Positions 15,145-27,337 of a DNA stretch of 59,342 bases are shown here, piece by piece. Positions within the stretch are counted from its first letter, which is position 1. Every line of letters begins with the position of its first letter. The DNA comes from Chitinispirillaceae bacterium (GTDB lineage: Bacteria; Fibrobacterota; Chitinivibrionia; Chitinivibrionales; Chitinispirillaceae). The notes below the pieces were generated by a model. The model saw only the letters and a list, made by a program, of their open reading frames with translations. It made no database searches and was not told where the DNA came from. The position numbers and the translations under genes were made by a program. The stretch spans positions 1 to 59,342 of the forward strand of contig JAFGIW010000035.1 of the NCBI GenBank assembly GCA_016929415.1, given 5' to 3'.

Positions 15145-17925
15145 TCACCGCCGCGATACTGCAGTGAGTACCGCAGCGGGAAACGATTTCAGAACGTCGC
15201 CGACGATGACTTCGTTTTCAACCGTACGGCATTCGCCGGTAAAAATGTCCGTCAGTGAACGACCCGACATCGAACGGGGAATTCGTATGCGCGTGTCCTG
15301 CCAGGCTGCGCGGCCGAGAGGAAGCTGCCGTGCCGTAACGAGCCGGCAGGTGAAACGGGGGGCGATCACCATCATGCGGTCCTCCCCTGCCTTTCTGGCA
15401 AAGGCCAGGACGCTTTTACCGTGAACGCCGTCGACATCGAGAGACACATAGTCGCCCCTTTCGAAAATCGCCGCGTGACGGCGACGCGCGGCAAGGCACG
15501 TCAGAACGGCGAACAGCTTTATGCGGCCGTCAATCATTGCGGCGGCGGCATCCCGAATATCCGCGGCCGCTTCGAGAAGAGCTTCACGCATGGAATAGTC
15601 GACCGCGCGCCGGTTGTCGGGATCGACCAGGCTGAAATCCCACAGTTCCGCGCCCTGATAAAAATCGGGAACCCCCGGCGCCGTACACTTGAGAATTGTC
15701 TGCGAAAGCGAATTGAGCAGGCCGAACCATGAGATTTTCTGCGCGAACGCCCGCAATTCATCGATAAACAACGGGCTTTCCGATGCATCGAGGCAATGCG
15801 CGGTAAAGGTCGACACCGACCGTTCATACTCGTCGTCGGGTTTGATCCAGGCGGTATGCACTTTGGCTTCACGGACGGCTTTTATCATATATTCCCGCAT
15901 GCGGTCGACATATTCCCCGTCTATTCCGCCATCGAGTGGAAAGGTTCCCGCCAGTGTCTGGTAGAAAAGATACTCGTCATTGCGGTCGGGCCATGCAACG
16001 CTCCCCTTTTTTGTCGTATGAACGGTGTTGAGTTTCATCCAGGAAAACACCTGTTTTTCCCATTCGTCGGGCAATTCCGTCAATACCTGCAGACGCGCAC
16101 GGGTATCCTCCCCCCGTTTCGTATCGTGCGTCGCGGACGCGTTCATGCCGTGGGGATTCGTCGATTTCCGGTTGGCAATAAACGCGTGGAATTCCCCGGC
16201 CGTTATGCCGAAATGCAACGGCCATCCCCCGACCTCGTTGAGCGCGACGTGCCGATTGTAGACATAAAAAAAGGTGTCTTCGAATCCCTTGGCCATCAGC
16301 GGTCCGGTGAATTGCTGAAAACGCATGACCGCGTGTTTCCAGGTCTCGTCGAACTCCCGCTGCAGAACGGTATCTCCTTGCGTCATGAGGAACCGTCCGA
16401 TGAAATCGAATTCCACCGTCAGGCCGGGCATGGCCTCGCGCGACCGGGAAAGCGCCGAAAAAATGTACCGCGCGTCGTCGCCGGAATACGATGTCGCCGA
16501 GATGTACGTCCGGTATGCCGGAAAATGAGCGAGTACTTCGACGAGCGCTCTTCTGAGTCCGTAAAGCGTTATGTCCCTTCCCATGAGATCGATATCGGAA
16601 ACCTCGATGATCAGGCGCGCGAGATTGTCGATGTCTCCCGCCATGTGCTTTCCGATGATAAGCCGCCGCTTTTCCAGTTGAAGCTCATCGGGAATTATTT
16701 CCCTGCGGATGAATCGCTCGTATACCCGGTCGAATCGTTTCTCGGCTTTACCGTTGCACAGGACATAATTCGCATGATTGAGAAAATCATATCCCGTTGT
16801 TCCCTGAACAGGCCACCCGGAAGGAATTTTTTCATCTTTACCGACTATTTTTTCGACCACGATATAGGCGCGCGGCGCGCGGGCGCGAAGCCGTTTAAGA
16901 TACGTCGCCGGATCGTACAAACCGTCGATATGGTCGACCCGCAGCCCGTGTATGAGACCTTTTTCAACAAAACCGAGTATGAACGAATGCGCCATGTCGA
17001 ATACATGCTTATGTTCGACGCGGATGCAGATGAGGTCGTTGACCGTGAAAAAACGCCGGTAATTGAGTTCCTCGGCGGCGACTTTCCAGAAAGCAAGCCT
17101 GAAATTCTGCTTTGCCATCAGCATGTCGAAACGGACATTCGTTTCCCTCGTACCGGTGCTGAAATCGTTCGTTCGACCTTCGATACGGGCGTGTATCGTG
17201 GAATCCGTCATGAACAGTTCGTGCAGCATCTTCTTTGCCGCGGAGCATCGTTCAAACCGTTGATGAGCGGAGTCGCGGCCGGGCAGATGTTGTAAAATAT
17301 TCAACGCTTCAAGGAATGTATCGCGATTGCTGATATCGGCAGCCGCCGGGGTTTGATGCCCGTCGGTTTCATCGGATAAAACAACATCATACGAATCCGG
17401 CGACAGGGGGTACCGTTGGTCGTAGTACGCAACCCATAAACCGCCGTTTTCGAACACGATCCGCAACTCGCCGTCCACAACGCACTGGCCGTACGTTTTT
17501 CCGAGAAAAGGTGCAAGAACGCGTCCGCGCAGGCTTTCGTACTGATGGCTCCACGTAATGTCGAACAGATCATAATAACGTGATGAGGAACCATGTTCCA
17601 ACACATCGACAAGATAAGGGTTTTCATGCGAATAGGCCATGTGGTTGGGAACGATGTCCTGCAGCCAGCCCATTTCGTGACGTGCGACTTCATGCAGCAA
17701 TCCCGTAAAATCATCCAATGTTCCCAGTTCTGGATTTACGGTTGCGTAATCGCACACGTCATAGCCGTGCGTGCTGCCCGTACGCGCCCGGGTTATCGGC
17801 GAAGCGTAGACGTGGCTGATGCCGAGTTTCTGAAGATAGGGGACAATCCGTCGCGCGTCCTTGAATCCGAATTGCGGCGTGAACTGGATGCGGTAGGTCG
17901 CCCGCGGAATTGTGATAGTGGACAT
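15145..17925 (-). CDS. treY: malto-oligosyltrehalose synthase
   Basis: The product is a 926-aa GH13 enzyme (EC 5.4.99.15) that isomerises the reducing-end alpha-1,4 bond of maltodextrins to the alpha,alpha-1,1 bond of trehalose. It begins PRATYRIQFTPQFGFKDA, typical of TreY. The catalytic Asp lies in HGLRVDHIDGLYDP near residue 330 and the acid Glu in YIVVEKIVGKDEK just after. The conserved ASATHDTKRGEDTRARL is near residue 590. Length is normal. I prefer ATG 17925, with GGAAG 11 nt upstream; a GTG at 17958 would overlap the treZ stop by 11 nt but has no visible ribosome-binding site. It is the last gene of glgE-treS-glgB-glgX-treZ-treY and works with TreZ, whose stop lies 22 nt upstream. Confidence 0.95.
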   Translation of the reverse strand: MSTITIPRATYRIQFTPQFGFKDARRIVPYLQKLGISHVYASPITRARTGSTHGYDVCDYATVNPELGTLDDFTGLLHEVARHEMGWLQDIVPNHMAYSHENPYLVDVLEHGSSSRYYDLFDITWSHQYESLRGRVLAPFLGKTYGQCVVDGELRIVFENGGLWVAYYDQRYPLSPDSYDVVLSDETDGHQTPAAADISNRDTFLEALNILQHLPGRDSAHQRFERCSAAKKMLHELFMTDSTIHARIEGRTNDFSTGTRETNVRFDMLMAKQNFRLAFWKVAAEELNYRRFFTVNDLICIRVEHKHVFDMAHSFILGFVEKGLIHGLRVDHIDGLYDPATYLKRLRARAPRAYIVVEKIVGKDEKIPSGWPVQGTTGYDFLNHANYVLCNGKAEKRFDRVYERFIRREIIPDELQLEKRRLIIGKHMAGDIDNLARLIIEVSDIDLMGRDITLYGLRRALVEVLAHFPAYRTYISATSYSGDDARYIFSALSRSREAMPGLTVEFDFIGRFLMTQGDTVLQREFDETWKHAVMRFQQFTGPLMAKGFEDTFFYVYNRHVALNEVGGWPLHFGITAGEFHAFIANRKSTNPHGMNASATHDTKRGEDTRARLQVLTELPDEWEKQVFSWMKLNTVHTTKKGSVAWPDRNDEYLFYQTLAGTFPLDGGIDGEYVDRMREYMIKAVREAKVHTAWIKPDDEYERSVSTFTAHCLDASESPLFIDELRAFAQKISWFGLLNSLSQTILKCTAPGVPDFYQGAELWDFSLVDPDNRRAVDYSMREALLEAAADIRDAAAAMIDGRIKLFAVLTCLAARRRHAAIFERGDYVSLDVDGVHGKSVLAFARKAGEDRMMVIAPRFTCRLVTARQLPLGRAAWQDTRIRIPRSMSGRSLTDIFTGECRTVENEVIVGDVLKSFPAAVLTAVSRR

Positions 17926-17947
17926 AGTAAAAGTATCTTCCGTTGCG

Positions 17948-19777
17948 CTATTTGACACTGACGGTGGAAGCCGCGACGAAAACGGCGCATTGCCACGGCT
18001 TCAGATACAGCACCGTTTCCGGCCTATCAATTAAAACCGGCAGTCCCGATGCCTCCTCTCCCCGGGAATCAAAGATCATGCGCCATTGTCCGGTTATGGA
18101 CCACCCGGCTTCGGCCCTGTCCCTGCTGAAGTTAAAAATACAAACCGCGGGTTGAACGTCATGAAGATAATGGATTGAAATGCACCATGTTTTTTGATGC
18201 CGCCGCATTTCAAGACGGTCCCGGGTGCAGGGGCCGATTGCGGGACAATCTTTACGCAGCCGTATCAGTTCCTGATAATACCGCAGCATGGTTGATCCCG
18301 GCGGTTCCGACCGTTTGGACCAGTCAATTTTCGATTGTTCGAAAGTGGCGGGATCAAAAGGATCGGGAGGGTCGCCCATTTCCCGGAACCCGGCGAATTC
18401 CACTTTACGCCCTTCACGGACCGCCTGTTTCAGCGACTCATCCGAGTGATCGGCAAAATAGAGAAAGGGGGTATCTTCGCCATGCTCTTCACCCATGAAC
18501 AAAAGGGGTATGTAGGGTGAAAGGAGGACTGCGGCGGCGGCAAGCCTGACTCTGTCAGGGTCGGAAAGGCGTATCAGCCGTTCGCCGAGCATTCGATTGC
18601 CGATCTGATCATGGTTCTGGGAACAGATCGCGAACCTGCCGGTGTGAAATCTCGAGACGTTGTTTCCGTGGCTTCGTTTTCGCGTTCGTGAATAATCACC
18701 GGAATAGCTGAAAGCGTTATTGAATGCGCGGAACATATGGTTGATATCGCCGAAGTCGGCGTAGTATCCCTGTTGTTCACCGGTAAGGAGCGTGTGCAGG
18801 GAGTGATGGAAATCGTCGTTCCATTGCGCGTGAAGGCCGAGTCCGCCGGTTTCATGATCCCGGAGTACGCGGGCGTCGTTCAGATCGCTTTCGGCGATGA
18901 GATACCGGGGCGGATCGGCGGCGCCGAACTCCCGTTCGACCGTTTCCGAAAGGCGCTGCAGAAAGGGACGTGCGCCCATGTCGCAAATGGCATGCACGGC
19001 ATCGAGCCGCAGCGCATCCATATGGTATTCCCTCAACCAGTAACATGCATTGGCGATGAAAAAGTCACACACGCCGTCGCTGTACGGACCGTCGAAATTG
19101 AGGCTGTCGCCCCACGGCGTTTTATACCGGTCGGTAAAGTACGGCCCGAAATCCCCGAGGTAATTGCCCTCGGGCCCCAGATGATTATACACCACATCGA
19201 GAATGACCGCGATATCGTTGCGGTGGCATTCGTCAACAAACACTTTCAGCCCCTCCGCGCCGCCGTAGGAGTATTGCACGGCAAACGGATAGACGCCGTC
19301 ATAGCCCCAGTTGCGTTTTCCGGGAAACTGTGCTGCCGGCATTATTTCCACTGCGGTTATGCCGAGATCGACAAGGGCTGGAAGTCGGGCGATTGCCGCG
19401 GCGAACGTTCCTTCGGCGGTAAACGTCCCCACATGTAGTTCATAGATGATGTAGTCCGTAAGTTGTCGGCGGCACAGGCCGGAATCGTTCCAGTTGAAGC
19501 GTCGTTGATCGACGATCATCGACGGACCGTGCACGCCTTCGGGTTGACACTGCGACGCCGGATCGGGACGTTCCGTCGAACCGTCAAGCAGGTACCGGTA
19601 CAACGCCCCGTGGCCCACGCCCTCGATTGTTGCCGTCCAGCAGCCTGATTCGTCGCATACCATTGGAACGATGCGGTCAAAGGGCTGCAACAGGTGTATC
19701 GCCACATGGTTTTTCAGGGGCGCCCAGACGACGAAGGTGGAGGACTCATCGGAAACATGCGTGCCGGGCCGTTTCAT
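17948..19777 (-). CDS. treZ: malto-oligosyltrehalose trehalohydrolase
   Basis: The product is a 609-aa GH13 enzyme (EC 3.2.1.141) that cuts free trehalose from the maltooligosyltrehalose made by TreY. It has an N-terminal CBM48-type domain (FVVWAPLKNHVAIHLL) and a GH13 barrel with nucleophile in DALRLDAVHAI (about residue 257), acid in YLIAESDLND (about 294) and the third carboxylate in CSQNHDQIGNR (about 390). LHVGTFTAEGTFAAAI and GYDGVYPFAVQYSYGG are TreZ hallmarks. The start overlaps the glgX stop by 4 nt. The product is cytoplasmic. Confidence 0.95.
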   Translation of the reverse strand: MKRPGTHVSDESSTFVVWAPLKNHVAIHLLQPFDRIVPMVCDESGCWTATIEGVGHGALYRYLLDGSTERPDPASQCQPEGVHGPSMIVDQRRFNWNDSGLCRRQLTDYIIYELHVGTFTAEGTFAAAIARLPALVDLGITAVEIMPAAQFPGKRNWGYDGVYPFAVQYSYGGAEGLKVFVDECHRNDIAVILDVVYNHLGPEGNYLGDFGPYFTDRYKTPWGDSLNFDGPYSDGVCDFFIANACYWLREYHMDALRLDAVHAICDMGARPFLQRLSETVEREFGAADPPRYLIAESDLNDARVLRDHETGGLGLHAQWNDDFHHSLHTLLTGEQQGYYADFGDINHMFRAFNNAFSYSGDYSRTRKRSHGNNVSRFHTGRFAICSQNHDQIGNRMLGERLIRLSDPDRVRLAAAAVLLSPYIPLLFMGEEHGEDTPFLYFADHSDESLKQAVREGRKVEFAGFREMGDPPDPFDPATFEQSKIDWSKRSEPPGSTMLRYYQELIRLRKDCPAIGPCTRDRLEMRRHQKTWCISIHYLHDVQPAVCIFNFSRDRAEAGWSITGQWRMIFDSRGEEASGLPVLIDRPETVLYLKPWQCAVFVAASTVSVK

Positions 19778-21915
19778 CGTACCCCGCCTGCCGGCGAACG
19801 GAGCAGCACGAGCGAACGGGACTCGAGCTTATACGATGTCGATTCACGTACAACATGCTCAGCCATGCCGCTTCCGGCGATGTTTGTGTCGAGAACGGGT
19901 ATCCACCCGCCCTTGGTGGGGGATTTGGGCAGCCTGAATTCAATCGGCTCCCAGTGCGCATTGAGCAAAACCAGAAACGAGTCATCGACGATCCGCTCGC
20001 CGTGAATGTCGATGTCGGGAATGCCGTCGCCTGCGAGCAGCATTCCGATCGACCTGGCGAACGAATGGCTCCACTCCCTGACGAGCATCTCCTTCCCGTC
20101 GGGTTTGAACCAGTGAATGTCCCTGACTCCTCTTCCGGAAAGCTTGCGCCCCTGGAAAAAACTCTTCCGGCGGAAAACCGGATGCCGTTTGCGCAAGGCA
20201 ATAAGAAACCGGGTGAACTCAAGCAGCTCCCGGCCTTCATCGTCAGGCTTCCATTGCAGCCAGGAAAGCTTATTGTCCTGGCAGTAGGTATTGTTGTTGC
20301 CCTGCTTGGTCTTGCCGATCTCATCGCCGCCGAACAACATCGGCGTTCCCTGCGAGAGAAAAAGCGTCGCCAGAATATTCTTCATCTGGCGGAAACGCAG
20401 CTTGTTGACAACTGCATCGTCAACCGGTCCCTCGACGCCGCAATTCCAGCTGAAATTCTCGTTGGCGCCGTCGCGGTTTTCCTCGCCGTTCGCCTCATTA
20501 TGCTTGCCGTCATAGGAGACCAGGTCGCGGAGCGTGAATCCGTCATGGCAGGTGATGAAGTTTACGCTGGCCTGTGGATTGCGGTTGGAATATTTGTATA
20601 AATCGCTCGAGCCGGTCAGGCGATAACCGATTTCCGACAACTGGCCTTCGTCACCCTTCCAGAACCTGCGGACGGTGTCGCGATACATGCCGTTCCATTC
20701 GTTCCACAATTCGGGAAAGTTACCGACCTGGTATCCGCCGGGCCCCAGGTCCCACGGTTCGGCGATGAGTTTTACATGTGAAAGCACCGGGTCCTGGCAT
20801 ATCACGTCGAAGAACGTCGAAAGCCGGTCGATTTCATAGAATTCGCGCGCGAGAGTCGCGGCAAGGTCGAACCTGAATCCGTCGACGTGCATTTCGATCA
20901 CCCAGTAACGCAGGCTGTCCATGATGAATTGCAGGACGCGGGGATGACTCATGTTGAAACACCCGCCGCATCCCGAAAAATCCATATAGTATCTGGGGTC
21001 GCCGGGGTTGAGGCAGTAATAGGAAGCGTTGTCGATTCCCTTGAAACAAAGTGTAGGACCAAGGTGGTTGCCCTCGGCCGTATGGTTATAAACCACATCC
21101 ATGATGACTTCAATGCCCGCCTTATGCAGCGCCTTCACCATTGATCTGAACTCGTTTACCTGCCGCCCCGGGCTTCCCCGGGATGCGTACCGGAAGTCGG
21201 GCGCAAAAAAGCCTATGGTATTGTACCCCCAGTAATTGCTCAAGCCTCTTTCCAGAAGCACCAGGTCGTCGACATGCTGCTGAACCGGCAGCAGTTCCAG
21301 GGCGGTGATGCCGAGTTCGGTGAGATGACGAATAACGGGTTCGCTTCCGACGGCGGCGAACGTCCCTCGGATCTCTTCCGGCAGGTCCGGGTGCAGCATC
21401 GTCAATCCCCTGACATGCGCTTCGTAAATCACGGTTTCATTCCACGGCGTGCGCAGATGAGCGTCGCCCTCCCAGTCGAACGATCGGTCCACGACGACCG
21501 ATTTCGGGATGAATGCGGATGAGTCCCTTTCGTCAAACGACAGGTCGGCGCCGGGGTCGCCGACCGTGTAACCGAACAGCGCGTCGTCCCAGCGTACGTC
21601 TCCGGCAAGAGCCTTCGCATAGGGGTCGATAAGCGCCTTGGCGGGATTGAACCGGTGCCCCTTCGCGGGTTCGTACGGCCCGTGAACACGATATGCGTAA
21701 TGCTGCCCGGGGCCGATGCCGGGGATATAACCGTGCCAGGTTGATGCGGTCTTTACCGGCAGCGTGATTGTGCGGTCCGGTTCCGGCGCTTCGGGAGAAT
21801 CGAACAGAAGGATTTCCACCTTTTCGGCATTCTCGGTAAACAGGGAGAAATTGGTACCCCGGCCGTCCCACTGCGGACCGCGGGGGTAGGGTTTTCCCGG
21901 AAGGATCGCGTCCAT
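19774..21915 (-). CDS. glgX: glycogen debranching enzyme, GlgX/TreX type
   Basis: The product is 713 aa, an isoamylase-type GH13 enzyme that removes alpha-1,6 branches and supplies linear maltodextrin to TreY. The N-terminal CBM48 domain (GTNFSLFTENAEKVEILLFD) is followed by the barrel: nucleophile in DGFRFDLAATL (about residue 347), acid in LIAEPWDLGPGGYQVG (about 384) and the third residue in ITCHDGFTLRDLVSY (about 458). Placement before treZ-treY gives the canonical TreX-TreZ-TreY set. The 135-bp gap to glgB is the largest within the operon and could hold an internal promoter. The last 4 nt overlap treZ. Confidence 0.95.
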   Translation of the reverse strand: MDAILPGKPYPRGPQWDGRGTNFSLFTENAEKVEILLFDSPEAPEPDRTITLPVKTASTWHGYIPGIGPGQHYAYRVHGPYEPAKGHRFNPAKALIDPYAKALAGDVRWDDALFGYTVGDPGADLSFDERDSSAFIPKSVVVDRSFDWEGDAHLRTPWNETVIYEAHVRGLTMLHPDLPEEIRGTFAAVGSEPVIRHLTELGITALELLPVQQHVDDLVLLERGLSNYWGYNTIGFFAPDFRYASRGSPGRQVNEFRSMVKALHKAGIEVIMDVVYNHTAEGNHLGPTLCFKGIDNASYYCLNPGDPRYYMDFSGCGGCFNMSHPRVLQFIMDSLRYWVIEMHVDGFRFDLAATLAREFYEIDRLSTFFDVICQDPVLSHVKLIAEPWDLGPGGYQVGNFPELWNEWNGMYRDTVRRFWKGDEGQLSEIGYRLTGSSDLYKYSNRNPQASVNFITCHDGFTLRDLVSYDGKHNEANGEENRDGANENFSWNCGVEGPVDDAVVNKLRFRQMKNILATLFLSQGTPMLFGGDEIGKTKQGNNNTYCQDNKLSWLQWKPDDEGRELLEFTRFLIALRKRHPVFRRKSFFQGRKLSGRGVRDIHWFKPDGKEMLVREWSHSFARSIGMLLAGDGIPDIDIHGERIVDDSFLVLLNAHWEPIEFRLPKSPTKGGWIPVLDTNIAGSGMAEHVVRESTSYKLESRSLVLLRSPAGGVR

Positions 21916-22050
21916 TCTCGTTATTCCTTTTTCGCTTGACGGTTTTATTTAATTATTGCTTGACAATATAAGACTGCACCCTAATTTACTGTTTTCCGTT
22001 CCCGCGGTTGTATCGCGTCTTCGCTTTCTTTTCCGATCATACGGGCCGCG

Positions 22051-23984
<1,934 letters not shown>

Positions 23985-23988
<4 letters not shown>

Positions 23989-26900
23989 GTATCCCTTCCT
24001 TTCAACACCTGCTTGACATTTAAGATACCTTTTAGGGGAATAACAGTCCACGTAGGACGATTGTTGAGTTCATACCCCAGTTCATACACCACTTTTTCGA
24101 GAAGGAAAATATCGAGCATTTTCTCCCTGGCCTCTTCGGATTGAGGGATAAATGACGCTCCATCGACCGATTTGAAATAGGCATTCAGAAATATACCCGC
24201 CGCAACGCTGTACCAGCGCTCAATCCACGGTTCAACCGCCGAAATCTCCTTCGCACTGAAATTTTTATTGAGAAACACCGCCCCATAGGCCACATAATGC
24301 AGTGAACGCACCATTCCCGCCACGTCACGGAAACAGGAGTATTTCAGTTTTCGCTCACCAATCGATCGTGCCGGTTCACCTTCAAAATCAATGATTACGA
24401 AATCCTTTCCCGTGAAAAGAACCTGTCCGAGATGATAATCGCCGTGTATCCTAATTTTCTGTGCTTCGAACCGCGCATGGAGGATTTTCCGTGCGGATGA
24501 AAGGAGTTCGGTTTCCGCATTGATGACACACTCCGCTTCGTACCGGAGGCTTTCCGCAAGCGTCGGCAGCTGCTTCCGAAGCAGAAGGAAATTTCTTCCT
24601 ATCAGGCTCTGAAGCGATTGGTAGAGCGATCGCTGATATAGTTGAGAGAAAGTCTCCGGCGCAAACGGCTCATCATCCCGTGCGTTTGCCAGTGCATGGT
24701 GCATTTCCGCGGTACGATGTCCGAGCAGCGCCATCATGTCATAGAACAGACCTCCGTTGAATTCACTGAAAAGTTCCGGGATATCGTCCTTCTTAAAACC
24801 GAACACTGATGCATTGAAGCCGCTTTTATTGACGGCCGCATCTTCTTTACGGGCAAGCAGCTGTTCGTAAAAACGGGCGGCCGTCTGCAGCGCATACTTC
24901 CATCCGTCACTGACACTCCCGGCAAATGACTGCAGCAGACCGATCGTGATGGGCTCTGAACCGTATGCCTGATATTCAAGCGTTCCGGCAAAAAGCGGAA
25001 TGTTTCGAAACGATGTCTTGTCCGTGAGGTATTTCAACATTTCGATCTCCGGATTCGTTCCCTCGTCCAGCTTGCGATAGAGTTTCATGAACAGTTTTTC
25101 CCCGAAGAGAAACGCCGTGTTGCTCTGTTCGGCATTGAGTATTCTCGACGGCAATGAAAGCGGTTCCTTTCCGGCAATCGCGTGCAGATTTTTTCCGGGA
25201 AATCCCCTGATCACGCCCTTCTTCCCTTTCAGGCTCGATTTCCGGTAAATGAGTGCAAGAAGGTTCGATTGGAACAATTCTTTACTTGAGGCATCGTACA
25301 GGTAGCCGTGACGCGACTTCGTATAAATGATGCACAGCGCCGATCTTTTTGCCGTTTCGGCATGTTTTCCGGAATGAAACGGCTCAAATGATACCGGTGA
25401 AAGGTATTGTTCTTCATTGCCGTCCTTATATTTTACGGCAAGCAGGAGTATGATTGAACTTCCACCGGCGTCCATCATGATTTCTTCGGCGATTGCAACA
25501 TTGGTAATAACCCGTGATTTTGCACCGAACCAGCGCCTTCCCTGCAGATAACCCGGCAGTACGTCCTGTTCGAACACCTTGCGCTCACTGGAATTCAGAA
25601 ATTCATACCACCGTTCCCCCGGCGTTCTGATGATGCGAAGGTCTTTTCCCCCGTTCTCTTTTCCGTCACTCTGTTTATGCAACATCAGCCAGAAATGATC
25701 GTAAGAGCCTAATGTCAATATATAAGGATTTTTATCGATGGAGGGGAGTATATTTCTGCTAAAGAGCTCCTCCGGTATTTTTCCCGCATAATCCCGCAAT
25801 TCAAGCGATACCACCTGCATGAAACGCGACAGATTGACAACAACAAGCATCTGCTCGGATTTCCACGTTCGTGTAAATGCCATAATTTTTGAATTGTCGG
25901 TTGGAACGAACCGTATGTCTCCCCTTCCGAATACCTTATACCTGTTCCGCATGGCGATCACACGCTGCATCCAGCAGAGCAGTGACGAGGGGTTTTCCCG
26001 GTGATGTTCCACATTGGTCGTTTCATAATGATACTGCGGATCGATAATGGTCGGCAGGTACAAACTCTGGGGATTCGCTTCCGAAAAACCGGCGTTCTTT
26101 CCCGCATTCCACTGCATCGGCGTCCGGACGCCGTTACGGTCGCCGAGAAAGTGGTTGTCACCCATGCCTATCTCATCTCCGTAATAGAGCACTGGCGTCC
26201 CGGGAAACGAAAAAAGCAGAATGTTCATCATCTCGATCTTTCTGCGGTTGTTTCCCAGTAGCGGTGTAAGCCTTCTTCGGATACCGAGGTTGATTTTCAT
26301 CTTGGGATCCTCCGCATATACCCGGTACATGTAATCGCGTTCTTCATCGGTGACCATTTCAAGCGTCAGTTCGTCATGATTGCGAAGGAACATCGCCCAC
26401 TGACAGTTTTCAGGTATCGGCGGGGTTGATTTCAGTATGTCGACTATCGGAAAACTGTCCTCCATCCTGACCGCCATGAAGAGCCGCGGCATCAGGGGAA
26501 AATGAAACGCCATGTGGCACTCGGTCCCGTCGCCGAAATATGCCGCCGCATCCTCGGGCCACTGGTTCGCTTCCGCGATCAAAATCCGGCCCGGAAAGTG
26601 CTGATCCGCATATGAGCGGAGTTTTTTCAGGAACTGATGCGTTTCCGGAAGGTTTTCGCACATGGTGCCTTCCCGTTCGAACAGGTAGGGAATTGCATCG
26701 AGACGCAGCCCGTCGACGCCGAGAGAGAACCAGTAGTCGAGTACATCAATGACTTTTTCCCGCACTTCGGGATTATCGAAATTAAGGTCGGGCTGATGGG
26801 AGTAGAAACGGTGCCAATAGTAGCTGTCGGCAACCGGGTCATACGACCAGTTGGACGTCTCGAAATCCTTGAAAATAATCCGGGCTTCTTTATACTTTAG

Positions 26901-27326
26901 CGAAGTTTTACTCCAAACATAGTAATCTCTGGCCAATGACCCCTCCGGTGCGCGACGCGCTTTCTGAAACCAGGGATGATCGCTGGAGGTATGATTGATG
27001 ACAAGCTCGGCGATGACTCGTAATTCCCTTTTATGCGCTTCGCTGAGGAATCGTTTGAAATTCCTCAAGGTACCGTAATTTTTATGAATCGAATAGTAGT
27101 CCGCGATATCATAGCCGTCATCCTTGAGCGGCGACGGAAAAAAGGGCAGCAACCAGATGGCCGTTACATCGAGATCCACAAGATAGTCCAGTTTCTGCGT
27201 CAACCCGATAAAGTCGCCGATACCGTCCGCATTGCCGTCCCTGAAAGCACGGACATGGATTTCATAAATAACGGCGTCTTTATACCACAGCAATGCATCA
27301 TCGGACGATTTATTTACATAAGCCAC
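23985..27326 (-). CDS. treS: trehalose synthase fused to maltokinase
   Basis: This 1113-aa fusion carries two consecutive steps. Residues 1-550 are TreS (EC 5.4.99.16), which interconverts trehalose and maltose: nucleophile in [17 protein letters not shown] (about 207), acid in [11 protein letters not shown] (about 250), third residue in [12 protein letters not shown] (about 315). Residues about 570-1113 are a maltokinase (Mak/Pep2, EC 2.7.1.175): [12 protein letters not shown] near 597, catalytic loop [11 protein letters not shown] near 960 and metal site VIIDFEGEP just after. Together they turn trehalose into maltose 1-phosphate, the donor for GlgE. The start has GGAGG about 4-5 nt upstream and lies 11 nt after the glgE stop; the stop overlaps glgB by 4 nt. 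The fusion is a known family arrangement. Confidence 0.95.
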
Positions 27327-27337
27327 ATATCCCTCCG

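Noticed and set aside
15796..17295. 499-codon plus-strand frame
   Set aside because: It is the antisense shadow of treY, whose minus-strand product has all catalytic motifs.
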